Positions 45,093 to 53,141 of a DNA stretch of 64,000 bases are shown piece by piece. The translations under genes and the position numbers were made by a program. Every line of letters begins with the position of its first letter. The stretch's first letter is position 1. The notes under the pieces are model-generated. The model was given only the letters and a program-made list of their open reading frames with translations. It was not told the DNA's origin and did no database searches. Source of the DNA: Acetobacter thailandicus (GTDB lineage: Bacteria > Pseudomonadota > Alphaproteobacteria > Acetobacterales > Acetobacteraceae); the NCBI RefSeq assembly GCF_011516655.1, contig NZ_WOSV01000002.1, forward strand, positions 372,001-436,000, read 5' to 3'.

Positions 45093-45386
45093 CTATTTTG
45101 TATAATTATAGCCGTGGTCGTCGGCCATTTTTTGCAGATCAGGCGCATCCCTGAGGTTAAGAGGCAAAGGGTGCGCTCCCTTTTCACTGAGCACAAAATT
45201 ATGATTGCTCATACGCTGGCAGGTGTTAGCCGCCAGAGGGAAACTCAGAAACATTGGTCCCGCCATCTGCTTACGCAGGCAGGAGACGTCAGTATCCAGA
45301 AACGGCCTGCGCCCGACTTCGGACGAACAGCCCGCAAGCACGAAAGCCGATAACGCCAGTCCCCATATTTTTACCGGATACATCAT
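45093..45386 (-). CDS. Small predicted lipoprotein
   Basis: About 97 residues with a lipoprotein signal: hydrophobic WGLALSAFVLAGCSS, the lipobox being LAGC. The mature part has two further Cys (in VSCLRKQ and NTCQRM) that could form a disulfide. I recognise no named family. The ATG at 45386 is used, with a weak GTGAG before it; an ATG one codon later is equally possible. It ends seven bases from the HNH stop on the other strand. Confidence 0.65.
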   Translation of the reverse strand: MMYPVKIWGLALSAFVLAGCSSEVGRRPFLDTDVSCLRKQMAGPMFLSFPLAANTCQRMSNHNFVLSEKGAHPLPLNLRDAPDLQKMADDHGYNYTK

Positions 45387-45543
45387 TTTCACTCACCATA
45401 CCCGCCTGCCAGGCAGCGCAGGAACATTAACCGGAGAAGCGTGTCGTCACGCCCCGGGCTGAGAGAATAACAGAAAAATTCACTCCCGGCCCGCCCGGAT
45501 AACACATGGCTGAAAAGACAAAATTCAGGAGGTCACGCGCCTC

Positions 45544-45750
45544 TCAGCTCACTTCGTAGCCTGCACCACGAATAGCATTCTGCAAAGAAGACGTACCAGC
45601 GCGCTGCGGGTCATACTCAATAGTTACTTCACCATTTTCCTGCTTCACATCAACGCTCTGTACACCATCAATAGCTGTCAGTGCACGGCGGATAGACGAC
45701 ACACATCCGTCACAGGTAATACCATCAACAATAAAACTGACTGTCGTCAT
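45544..45750 (-). CDS. Heavy-metal-associated (CopZ-like) metallochaperone
   Basis: A 68-residue HMA-domain protein that probably carries copper in the cytoplasm. The metal-binding CxxC lies in VDGITCDGCVSSIRRAL, followed by the beta-alpha-beta pattern of the ferredoxin-like fold. The start is MTTVSFIVDG at 45750, with GGGAGAGAG upstream. No copper ATPase or regulator is adjacent. Confidence 0.87.
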   Translation of the reverse strand: MTTVSFIVDGITCDGCVSSIRRALTAIDGVQSVDVKQENGEVTIEYDPQRAGTSSLQNAIRGAGYEVS

Positions 45751-45827
45751 AAAACTCTCTCCCTTAAGACGTAACATCATAGTACTATGAAAACATGCCT
45801 GTTTTTACAACATAAACAAAAGCAACC

Positions 45828-46499
45828 ATGCAAGACTCCTTTTATCTGCCAGCTTCACAGCACGACATGACACCCTTGCCTGACCTGCTATGGCGCGACA
45901 CGGGCCTGCACCGGCTTATGCTTTCAGCTCTCCTGTCCCGACTGAAAAATCAGCTGCTGCTTGAAAACAGTGCAACACAGACACTTGACGCCTGGTGCCG
46001 GCAACAAAAGCTGGCTTCTGCCCCGGCTATCAGGGCAGTGCGCGTAAACTCTGACACGCCTGCGCCCCCCTGCCCGCCAGAACTGGCAGAACATCTGCAG
46101 CTCACATCCCAAAATGCATCTGAAACACTGCGCTATCGTCATGTGCGCCTGATATGCGGCGCTCTTACACTCTCTCATGCAGAAAACTGGTACAGACCAG
46201 ACAGGCTGACAAAGGAGATGAATACAGCCTTAGAAACAACCGAAACTCCATTTGGCCTTATCACAACGCCTCTTGGTTTTTCGCGCCGGACACTGGCAGA
46301 GCAGGATTTATGGGACCCTCTGCCCGACATAACGGCTGGCATGACTATTCCTGACGGAAACAACTGCCAGTTACATCTGCCCCGTTTTTTGTTTCGTCAT
46401 CAGGCTATCCTGAAACGACACGATGCAGCCCCCTTTAGTGCAGTGATTGAAACCTACACCTCGGACCTGCTTCGCTTTACACCGCCGCACATAGCCTGA
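45828..46499 (+). CDS. UbiC-like (chorismate lyase/DUF98-type) hypothetical protein
   Basis: A 223-residue soluble protein. The central region LRYRHVRLICGALTLSHAEN followed by WYRPDRLTKEMNTALETTETPFG resembles a bacterial family related to chorismate lyase: a conserved Arg-rich strand, a HAENWY segment in place of the substrate-lid region, and a late PFG. No catalytic assignment is safe. If it is a chorismate lyase it could supply 4-hydroxybenzoate for ubiquinone, but no ubi gene is nearby. The start at 45828 lacks a clear ribosome site; the ATG at 45867 is an alternative. It converges on hpnR through a hairpin. Confidence 0.6.
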   Translation: MQDSFYLPASQHDMTPLPDLLWRDTGLHRLMLSALLSRLKNQLLLENSATQTLDAWCRQQKLASAPAIRAVRVNSDTPAPPCPPELAEHLQLTSQNASETLRYRHVRLICGALTLSHAENWYRPDRLTKEMNTALETTETPFGLITTPLGFSRRTLAEQDLWDPLPDITAGMTIPDGNNCQLHLPRFLFRHQAILKRHDAAPFSAVIETYTSDLLRFTPPHIA

Positions 46500-46504
46500 A
46501 CAAA

Positions 46505-46528
46505 AAAAGGAGGCCGCAGCCCCCTTTT
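46505..46528. terminator. Bidirectional terminator between the UbiC-like gene and hpnR
   Basis: AAAAGGAGGC and GCCCCCTTTT pair with one mismatch around a CGCA loop, flanked by an A run on the left, between convergent genes. Confidence 0.75.
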
Positions 46529-46544
46529 GTACAAACAACCTCTC

Positions 46545-48086
46545 TCAGGCATCTTCTCCCATTCGGGTCTGATCAACAAATTCCTCCGTTTTCTCATCCA
46601 GCGAACGGGACTTTCTGCCCCCTGGTCCGTGCACGTAAAGATCTTTACGATCAACTTTATCAACCACCTCTGGCTGAACAGGCATCAGGTAGCGCGGCTT
46701 ACGCATATGATCAGCAAGCTGAAGCTTCGGATTAAAGACGGAATTGAACTTCCACAGCATTTTAACAAAATTGGTCTGCCCTTTCATCAGCAGACGGCCG
46801 GCAATACCTGCCGTGTCTTTGAGCGCCTGCCAGCCCATATGCTTGGTGTTAAGCACCTGCTGTGTTTTGACCAGCTCCTCATAAAACTCGGGCAAAGGCA
46901 GTTTAGTTGGCAATACAGCATGCTGAATATCAAACAGGCGATAGTCGCGGGTAATAAGGCGCCGGGATTCTTTGTGCCAGATTTCTGTTCCCGGATAAGG
47001 CGTTGTGACAGAAATATTCACAATTTCAGGAATTTCGAGACACCACTGACGCACAGCCTCAAAACGACTTCTGTCCCATGACGGGTCAGCAATAATATTA
47101 ATAGCCACGATCAGCCCCAGAGAACGGGCATAGTCCAGAGCCTCGAAATTTTTGTCCAGTGAGACACGCTTACGAAACTGTTTCAGGCCTTCTTCATCAA
47201 CGGCTTCCATACCAATAAAGATGTAGGAAAGACCGATCTCGCTCCAGACCTTAAAAACTTCTTTATTACGCAGCAGAACATCAGCCCGCGTTTCAAGATA
47301 ATATTCTTTTTTAATCCCGCGCTTCTTAATTTCATTAGCAATGGCCATGCCATGCTCTTCATGCACAAACGCAACGTCATCGACAATAAAGATACCCGGC
47401 TCTTTAATATCCTCAAGCTCGTCAGCAATCGTCTGCGGGCTGGCTGTGCGGTACGAACGCCCGTAAAATGTCCAGGCAGAACAAAAAGTACAATCCCACG
47501 GGCAGCCACGGGCAAATTCAATAGAGGCAGCAGGATCGAGCGTGCCGATAAAATATTTATTACGGTGCCTTAACAGGTCCCGGGCAGGGCGGATATCATC
47601 AAGGGATTCCACAAAAACCGGTGGTGGCCCTTCACCATCAGGCGTAATCACACCCGGAACAGTCAGCAGGTCCTGTCCTTTTTCTATCGCGCTGAGCAGC
47701 AGGCCGACAGTTGCATCGCCCTCACCTTTGAGAATGCAGTTTACCGTGCCTTCTGAGAGGGAGAGGATATCCTGAGCGATGAAAGAGACCGAATGTCCGC
47801 CTATAAACTGAAACACTCCGGGAAAGCGCAGTCGGGTCGCACGGCACAGATCTATGATCTCGGGCACATTCGCCAGGTAATTACCCGAAAAACAAATAAC
47901 ATCAGGTTTGAAATGACTGACCAGCTTCCAGTAATCGTCATGCGTTTCAACCTGAAGATCAATCAGCTGCACATCATGTCCGGCATTACGTGCAGCGGCA
48001 GCGACCAGTTCCAGACCCAGAGGCTCAAGCCTGAGAAACACTTTTGTATACATCAGTGCACTCGGGTGTACTGCCAGAACTTTCAT
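46545..48086 (-). CDS. hpnR: Hopanoid C-3 methylase (radical SAM, B12-binding)
   Basis: It methylates hopanoids at C-3 of ring A. The N-terminal cobalamin-binding-type domain (about 1-150) starts KVLAVHPSALMYTKVFLRLE. The radical SAM domain has the iron-sulfur triad in RGCPWDCTFCSAWTFYGRSY, and the C-terminal region is of HpnR type (ADHMRKPRYLMPVQP). The start MKVLAVHPSA at 48086 is preferred; an ATG six codons earlier lacks a ribosome site. Length is about 513. HpnR is known from acetic acid bacteria and methanotrophs, so it is a good taxonomic marker. No squalene-hopene cyclase or other hpn gene is adjacent. A 460-bp structured spacer precedes it. Confidence 0.88.
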   Translation of the reverse strand: MKVLAVHPSALMYTKVFLRLEPLGLELVAAAARNAGHDVQLIDLQVETHDDYWKLVSHFKPDVICFSGNYLANVPEIIDLCRATRLRFPGVFQFIGGHSVSFIAQDILSLSEGTVNCILKGEGDATVGLLLSAIEKGQDLLTVPGVITPDGEGPPPVFVESLDDIRPARDLLRHRNKYFIGTLDPAASIEFARGCPWDCTFCSAWTFYGRSYRTASPQTIADELEDIKEPGIFIVDDVAFVHEEHGMAIANEIKKRGIKKEYYLETRADVLLRNKEVFKVWSEIGLSYIFIGMEAVDEEGLKQFRKRVSLDKNFEALDYARSLGLIVAINIIADPSWDRSRFEAVRQWCLEIPEIVNISVTTPYPGTEIWHKESRRLITRDYRLFDIQHAVLPTKLPLPEFYEELVKTQQVLNTKHMGWQALKDTAGIAGRLLMKGQTNFVKMLWKFNSVFNPKLQLADHMRKPRYLMPVQPEVVDKVDRKDLYVHGPGGRKSRSLDEKTEEFVDQTRMGEDA

Positions 48087-48194
48087 ACCATTTTTTCCCG
48101 TCATCAAAGATCATGCTGACCGCAGAGCTACTGGCGATCATTCAGTGAAATAATTACTATACACGGCATGACGAATACCGCCCGGTAATTTGCC

Positions 48195-48271
48195 GGTATT
48201 TATTATAATACCAGCATTACAGCACAAAAGACTATCTTTTCAGAGCAAAACATTTTGCTCCGGCAATGCTG
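48195..48271. other. Candidate structured RNA/leader with a three-way junction
   Basis: In the 460-bp spacer between ndk and hpnR, CAGCATT (48212-48218) pairs perfectly with AATGCTG (48265-48271). This encloses two perfect hairpins: AAAAGA/TCTTTT with a 3-nt loop (48226-48240), and GAGCAAAA/TTTTGCTC (48243-48260). A further hairpin GGTATT/AATACC (48195-48212) abuts it. On the minus strand it would lie in the hpnR leader. The rest of the spacer (48108-48194 and 48272-48520) shows no gene. Function is inferred from geometry only. Confidence 0.35.
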
Positions 48272-48520
48272 TGGAACCGGGGTTAAGATATCGGGATAAA
48301 TGATAAAAACAATCCACCACAGATCAGAACAGACCTGCGCAGTCGTTCATGCTCACCCTATATATTTTTTGTTATACGCGGAGGAGAATCTGATTTTTGC
48401 AATGCAAACCCATATAAAAACAGGTTAATCTGCCAGATATAAAAATAATCGCACCCGGTTAAAAACCATGGACACGTAACTGATCAGTAATCACATTATA
48501 GTGTTATAAAAATTTTATCA

Positions 48521-48559
48521 TGTTACAGGCCAGAGTATTTTCTGCCCCGGCCTGTAACA
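48521..48559 (-). terminator. Terminator of ndk
   Basis: A perfect 11-bp repeat, TGTTACAGGCC (48521-48531) and GGCCTGTAACA (48549-48559), with inner CAGA/TCTG pairing, starting 11 bp after the ndk stop; a T-rich run follows on the minus strand. Confidence 0.75.
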
Positions 48560-48570
48560 GTCAGCAGAAA

Positions 48571-48993
48571 TCAGGGAAGGATTTCTGTTTCAGCAAAGAA
48601 GAAACGAATTTCGTTTGCTGCGTTTTCTGCGCTGTCAGAACCATGTACTGAGTTTGCTTCAATGCTTTCAGCAAAACGTGCACGAATGGTGTGTGCTTCA
48701 GCTTTTTTCGGGTCTGTTGCGCCCATAACGTCGCGGTTTTTTGCAACTGCGTTCTCGCCTTCGAGCACCTGCAGAACAACCGGACCAGAGATCATGAAGT
48801 CAACGAGGTCTTTGTAGAAAGGACGCTCTTTGTGAACAGCGTAGAAAGCACCAGCCTGAGCAGGTGTCAGCTGCACGCGTTTCTGAGCAACGATTTTCAG
48901 ACCTGCTTCTTCAAAAACAGCGTTGATGTTGCCTGTCAGGTTACGACGTGTTGCATCTGGTTTAATAATGGACAGAGTGCGTTCTGTTGCCAT
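48571..48993 (-). CDS. ndk: Nucleoside diphosphate kinase
   Basis: It equilibrates nucleoside di- and triphosphates through a phosphohistidine. The catalytic His117 is in [25 protein letters not shown] at the N terminus and GATDPKKA are intact. The length of 140 is standard. It is a single-gene unit with its own terminator, divergent from the ABC-F gene. Confidence 0.97.
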   Translation of the reverse strand: MATERTLSIIKPDATRRNLTGNINAVFEEAGLKIVAQKRVQLTPAQAGAFYAVHKERPFYKDLVDFMISGPVVLQVLEGENAVAKNRDVMGATDPKKAEAHTIRARFAESIEANSVHGSDSAENAANEIRFFFAETEILP

Positions 48994-49129
48994 GATATAA
49001 TGACTCCCTGTTATATACAGCCCCGTATAATACGAGGCCTGTCAGCGTGTTCCTCTAGAACATATTCCGGCAGGCTGGTAGGTCTTTCGCTTCATTGTTC
49101 TTATTTGCATCCTTAACGAGAGTATCCCG

Positions 49130-51013
49130 GTGAGCCTTCTTATCATTTCCGACCTGACCCTTCGCATTGCAGGGCGTACCCTGCTTGACCAGGCCGATCT
49201 CTCTGTCGAACCAGGACGCAAAATAGGACTCATAGGCCGCAACGGGGCCGGTAAATCAACACTTCTGGCCGCGATTGCCGGTGACATTGCGCCTGACGGG
49301 GGGGATATCCGCCTCTCCTCACGGGCACGTATGGCCCGCGTTTTGCAGGAAGCACCGGCCACCGGCGCCTCGCTGATTGATACAGTACTGGAGGGGGATG
49401 TCGAACGATCCTCTCTGCTCGCAGAGGCAGAAACAGCGACTGACCCTGCCCGAATCGCAGCTATTCATGAACGCCTTCTTACTATCGGCGCTGACAGTGC
49501 TCCCTCACGCGCAGCCTCAGTCCTGGCAGGCCTGGGCTTTAATGCCGAGGCGCAGCTGCGCCCCATTACCGATTTTTCGGGCGGCTGGCGTATGCGCGTC
49601 TCCCTTGCAACAGCACTCTTTCTCGAACCCGATCTGCTGATTCTCGATGAGCCAACCAACCATCTTGATCTTGAAGCGACCCTCTGGCTTGAAAGCTGGT
49701 TAGCCCGCTTCTCCGGGGCTGCAATTATTGTAAGCCATGATCAGGGGCTGCTTGATTCCTGCGTTGACGCCATAGCCCATCTCGACAAGGGCAAATTATC
49801 CCTCACGCCAGGCGGTTACCAGAATTTTGTACGAATCCGCACCGAGCAGGCTCTGCAACAGGCCCGGCAGGCTGAAAAAATTGCAGCACAACGCGCACAT
49901 ATGCAGTCATTCGTTGATCGCTTTCGGGCAAAAGCAACAAAGGCCCGTCAGGCACAGGCGCGCCTTAAAGCTCTTGAAAAGCTGCCTGTTATAGAAAGCG
50001 TTGTGGAGGACGCCCCCGCTCAGTTCAACTTTCCCGAACCTGAGCAGCTCCCCCCGCCTATGCTGCTCATGCAGCGTGTGTGCGCCGGTTATAACGGCAA
50101 AGCCATTCTGAAAGACCTTTCACTCAGACTGGACATGGATGATCGTATCGCGCTGCTGGGTTCTAACGGCAATGGTAAGTCAACCTTCGCCAAACTGATT
50201 GCAGGCCGCCTCGAACCTCTTTCAGGTACGCTTGAACGCAACCCACGTATGAAGATTGGCTATTTTGCGCAGCACCAGACCGAAGAACTGATTGCTGAGC
50301 AGACACCGGTCGACCATATGAGCCGTGCTATGCCAAAAGCACCTCTGCCTGCTGTCAGGGCACAGCTGGCCCGCTTTGGCCTTGATGCGGCACGCGCTGA
50401 AACACCGGTGAAAGACCTGTCAGGCGGTGAAAAAGCCCGCCTGCTTCTGGCACTGGCCACGCGCGATGCCCCGCAGCTCCTCATCCTTGACGAGCCAACA
50501 AACCACCTTGACCTTGATGCCCGCGATGCACTGGTACGCGCTCTTTCAGCCTTTGAAGGCGCTGTCTTACTTATCAGCCATGACCCGCACCTGACCGAAC
50601 TGATTGCTGACCGGCTCTGGCTCGTTGCCGATGGTAATGTCACGCAGTTCGATGGCGACATGGCAGAATACCGCACATGGCTTGCTGAACAGAGCCGTGC
50701 AGGTAAAGAGCAGGATAATGCATCGAAACAGCCCAGCCGCAAGGATGACCGCCGCGAACGGGCCGAGCTGCGCCAGGCACAGGCGCCTATACGCAAAACA
50801 ATTAAAGATATCGAAGCAAAACTCGCAAAACTCGCAAAAGAACACGCAACGATCGAAAGTAAACTGGCCAGCCCCGAGCTCTATACTGACGGACAGGCCA
50901 CAGAAGTAACCCGCCTTAACACGCGTCTGGCCGCGATTACAAAAGAGCAGGAAACCCTGGAGGAAAAGTGGCTGGAAGCTGAATCTGCTCTTGAAAATTT
51001 TCAGTTTTCATAA
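49130..51013 (+). CDS. ABC-F family ATPase (Uup-like)
   Basis: A soluble duplicated ABC ATPase without membrane domains; ABC-F proteins act on the ribosome. First cassette: Walker A GRNGAGKS, signature FSGGWRMR, Walker B LLILDEPTNHLDL. Second cassette: GSNGNGKS, LSGGEKAR, LLILDEPTNHLDL. A charged linker (AEKIAAQRAHMQSFVDRFRA) lies between them, and a C-terminal coiled coil (about 545-627) rich in Lys, Glu and Ala matches the Uup DNA/RNA-binding tail. The start is GTG at 49130 with GAGAG upstream. Length is 627. No resistance context is present, so a housekeeping translation role is likeliest. Confidence 0.92.
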   Translation: MSLLIISDLTLRIAGRTLLDQADLSVEPGRKIGLIGRNGAGKSTLLAAIAGDIAPDGGDIRLSSRARMARVLQEAPATGASLIDTVLEGDVERSSLLAEAETATDPARIAAIHERLLTIGADSAPSRAASVLAGLGFNAEAQLRPITDFSGGWRMRVSLATALFLEPDLLILDEPTNHLDLEATLWLESWLARFSGAAIIVSHDQGLLDSCVDAIAHLDKGKLSLTPGGYQNFVRIRTEQALQQARQAEKIAAQRAHMQSFVDRFRAKATKARQAQARLKALEKLPVIESVVEDAPAQFNFPEPEQLPPPMLLMQRVCAGYNGKAILKDLSLRLDMDDRIALLGSNGNGKSTFAKLIAGRLEPLSGTLERNPRMKIGYFAQHQTEELIAEQTPVDHMSRAMPKAPLPAVRAQLARFGLDAARAETPVKDLSGGEKARLLLALATRDAPQLLILDEPTNHLDLDARDALVRALSAFEGAVLLISHDPHLTELIADRLWLVADGNVTQFDGDMAEYRTWLAEQSRAGKEQDNASKQPSRKDDRRERAELRQAQAPIRKTIKDIEAKLAKLAKEHATIESKLASPELYTDGQATEVTRLNTRLAAITKEQETLEEKWLEAESALENFQFS

Positions 51014-51034
51014 AAACAATTATTTCAAAATGCG

Positions 51035-51053
51035 AATAAATATGTTTATTTTT
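51035..51053 (+). terminator. Weak AT-rich terminator after the ABC-F gene
   Basis: AATAAA and TTTATT (51035-51050) flank a 4-nt loop and run into further T residues, about 20 bp past the stop. The rest of the 260-bp spacer is AT-rich, with a second hairpin AAATTAA/TTAATTT at 51133-51149. Confidence 0.4.
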
Positions 51054-51276
51054 CATTCACAGTATCAAAACCATTTCTTTAACTGGATCGGGCAATGCGC
51101 TTCAAGAAAAAAATAAAATCTCCATCCCGTTGAAATTAATAGTTAATTTTATGAAAAATACGTTATATTAAAAGTTTACTCATGTTTCGCAGATTACAAA
51201 AACCATCAAATGGGGTCATAAGTCACGTTATGAGCTACTGTATCTTTCTCATGACAAGCAAAGAGCTTCGCCTGAT

Positions 51277-52377
51277 ATGACCTCTCCGTCTGCCCCCACA
51301 GAAAAAAAATCAGCTGTTGCAGAACAAAGCGCCGAGGCTGAGTGGCTGGGCAGTATCACGAGTATTCTGCGTTTTGTCGTTATACTGGTTATAATCGCGG
51401 CAGCTGTCTGGCTGCTGAGCGATGTACTGACTATTACCTTTTCTGCGACATTATTTGCCGTCGTTCTTTCAGGACTGTCGCGCATCCTGGTTAAAAAGCT
51501 GCATCTCTCTTATGGATGGGCGCTGTGCGCAGTTGTTATTCTGCTGATTGCTGCTGTTGCCCTCCTGGTATGGGGCAGCGGCCCGGCGATCGTTGAAAAT
51601 GCCCTGCGCCTGAAACAGGCCCTGCAACAGCAGGAAGTACTGTTGCGCAGTAACCTTGAAAATAACCAGGCCGGACAGTCTTTACTCAACTACCTGCCCT
51701 CCTCTCTCAGCGGGCAGCAGGGCAGAAGCAGCCTCGATTTTCTTGGCTCGCGCATTGCCGGGTCGATGACAGGTATTGTCGGCTCAGCTTTTGGTGCTGT
51801 TGGCACGGCTGTTGTCGCCCTGATTGCCGGTTTATATTTTGCCATATCCCCCTCATTATACGCTAATGGCGTTCTGAGGCTTGTGCCCGTAACACAGCGC
51901 CCCCGTGCACGCACTCTGATGCTGCGCACCGGTCACACTCTCTGGGCATGGGTCGCCGGACAATCGCTTGATATGCTGGTTGTCGGCGTTCTCTCCGGTG
52001 TTGGACTGTGGTTTATTGGTGTTCCGCTTGCCCTGGCACTTGGCGTTCTGGCCGCACTTTGTAATTTTATCCCCTATATCGGGGCTATTATGGGGGCTGT
52101 TCCGGCTATTTTGCTTGCACTTTCACTTGGGGTGCGCGAAGCAATTATGGTTGCAGCCCTTTATAGTGTGATACAGTTTTTTGAAGGCAACGTTATGGCT
52201 CCTCTTATCCAGCGTCACGCTGTTAAAATGCCACCTGCCATCACAATTCTTTCGCAGACGCTGTTCGGTGCCATTCTTGGGTTTCCCGGGCTTATTCTGG
52301 CCTCTCCTCTCACTGCGGCGTTGCTATCAGTTTTTGACGGCCTTGCCCCGCCTTTGAAAGATGATGAACACATATGA
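51277..52377 (+). CDS. AI-2E family transporter (PerM/YdiK-like)
   Basis: An integral inner-membrane protein of about eight transmembrane segments, 366 residues. The C-terminal half carries the family-typical GVPLALALGVLAALCNFIPY, IGAIMGAVPA and the LIQRHAVKMPPAI region. Members include the AI-2 exporter TqsA and other permeases, but the substrate here is unknown. A cytoplasmic N-terminal tail (about 25 residues, Ser/Ala/Glu-rich) precedes the first helix. No ribosome site is obvious. A perfect 9-bp hairpin follows, before the two-component genes. Confidence 0.87.
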   Translation: MTSPSAPTEKKSAVAEQSAEAEWLGSITSILRFVVILVIIAAAVWLLSDVLTITFSATLFAVVLSGLSRILVKKLHLSYGWALCAVVILLIAAVALLVWGSGPAIVENALRLKQALQQQEVLLRSNLENNQAGQSLLNYLPSSLSGQQGRSSLDFLGSRIAGSMTGIVGSAFGAVGTAVVALIAGLYFAISPSLYANGVLRLVPVTQRPRARTLMLRTGHTLWAWVAGQSLDMLVVGVLSGVGLWFIGVPLALALGVLAALCNFIPYIGAIMGAVPAILLALSLGVREAIMVAALYSVIQFFEGNVMAPLIQRHAVKMPPAITILSQTLFGAILGFPGLILASPLTAALLSVFDGLAPPLKDDEHI

Positions 52378-52387
52378 CATAATCTTC

Positions 52388-52410
52388 AATACCTGCCTTC
52401 AGCAGGTATT
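52388..52410 (+). terminator. Perfect hairpin between permease and response regulator genes
   Basis: AATACCTGC (52388-52396) and GCAGGTATT (52402-52410) with a 5-nt loop, starting 10 bp after the permease stop and 50 bp before the response regulator. There is no T tract, so an operator is an alternative reading. Confidence 0.45.
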
Positions 52411-52460
52411 ACCTCCTCGCCCTTAGTTTACACCGCTCTGCAATTATTGGTTTTTTCAGA

Positions 52461-53141
52461 ATGCGCATTCTCCTTGTAGAAGACGACCCAACCGTTAAAA
52501 GCTTTATCGTCAGAGGCCTTAAAGAAGCTGGCCACTCTGTCGAATATGCTGACAATGGTAAAGATGGCCTGGCACTTGCCACCAATGTTCAGTTTGACAT
52601 CATTATTCTTGACCGCATGCTGCCAAGTGATGTCGATGGTCTGCACATCGTTGAAGCCCTGCGTAAGAAGAACGACGCCACACCTGTGCTGCTTCTTTCC
52701 GCTTTGTCTGATGTCGATGAAAAAGTCGCAGGCCTCCAGGCCGGTGCGGATGATTATGTCACCAAACCATTTTCTTTCAGCGAGTTACAGGCACGTATTG
52801 ACGCCCTTGTCAGACGCAACCGTAACGACCCGCAACTGCCTCTGACGCGCCTGGCTATTGGCGATCTGGAAATTGATCTGTTATCGCGCACAGCCAAACG
52901 TGCCGGGCAGAAAATTGATCTTCAGCCACGTGAATTCAGACTGCTTGAATTTCTGATGCGTAACGCCGGGCAGGTTGTTACACGTACCATGCTGCTTGAG
53001 AACGTGTGGGACTATCACTTCGACCCTCAGACAAACGTCATCGACGTTCATATTTCTCGCCTGCGCCAGAAAATTGATAAACCTTTTGGCCGCCCGCTTG
53101 TACATACGATCCGTAACGCCGGGTATATGCTTCAGGAATGA
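52461..53141 (+). CDS. OmpR/PhoB-family response regulator
   Basis: A DNA-binding transcription factor controlled by phosphorylation. The receiver domain (1-120) has the acidic pair in LLVEDD (8-9), phosphoacceptor Asp51 in IILDRMLP, and the conserved Lys in YVTKPF. The winged-helix effector domain (about 130-226) shows LQPREFRLLEFLMRN and VIDVHISRLRQKID. The stop overlaps the sensor kinase start (ATGA), a typical coupled pair. Its regulon is unknown; the next gene after the kinase, a small Cys-rich secreted protein, is a possible target. Confidence 0.94.
   Translation: MRILLVEDDPTVKSFIVRGLKEAGHSVEYADNGKDGLALATNVQFDIIILDRMLPSDVDGLHIVEALRKKNDATPVLLLSALSDVDEKVAGLQAGADDYVTKPFSFSELQARIDALVRRNRNDPQLPLTRLAIGDLEIDLLSRTAKRAGQKIDLQPREFRLLEFLMRNAGQVVTRTMLLENVWDYHFDPQTNVIDVHISRLRQKIDKPFGRPLVHTIRNAGYMLQE

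Noticed and set aside
48261-48480. Possible tRNA or tmRNA in the ndk-hpnR spacer
   Set aside because: No T-loop GGTTCRANTCC motif or acceptor-stem pairing could be found; the hairpins present do not fit a cloverleaf.
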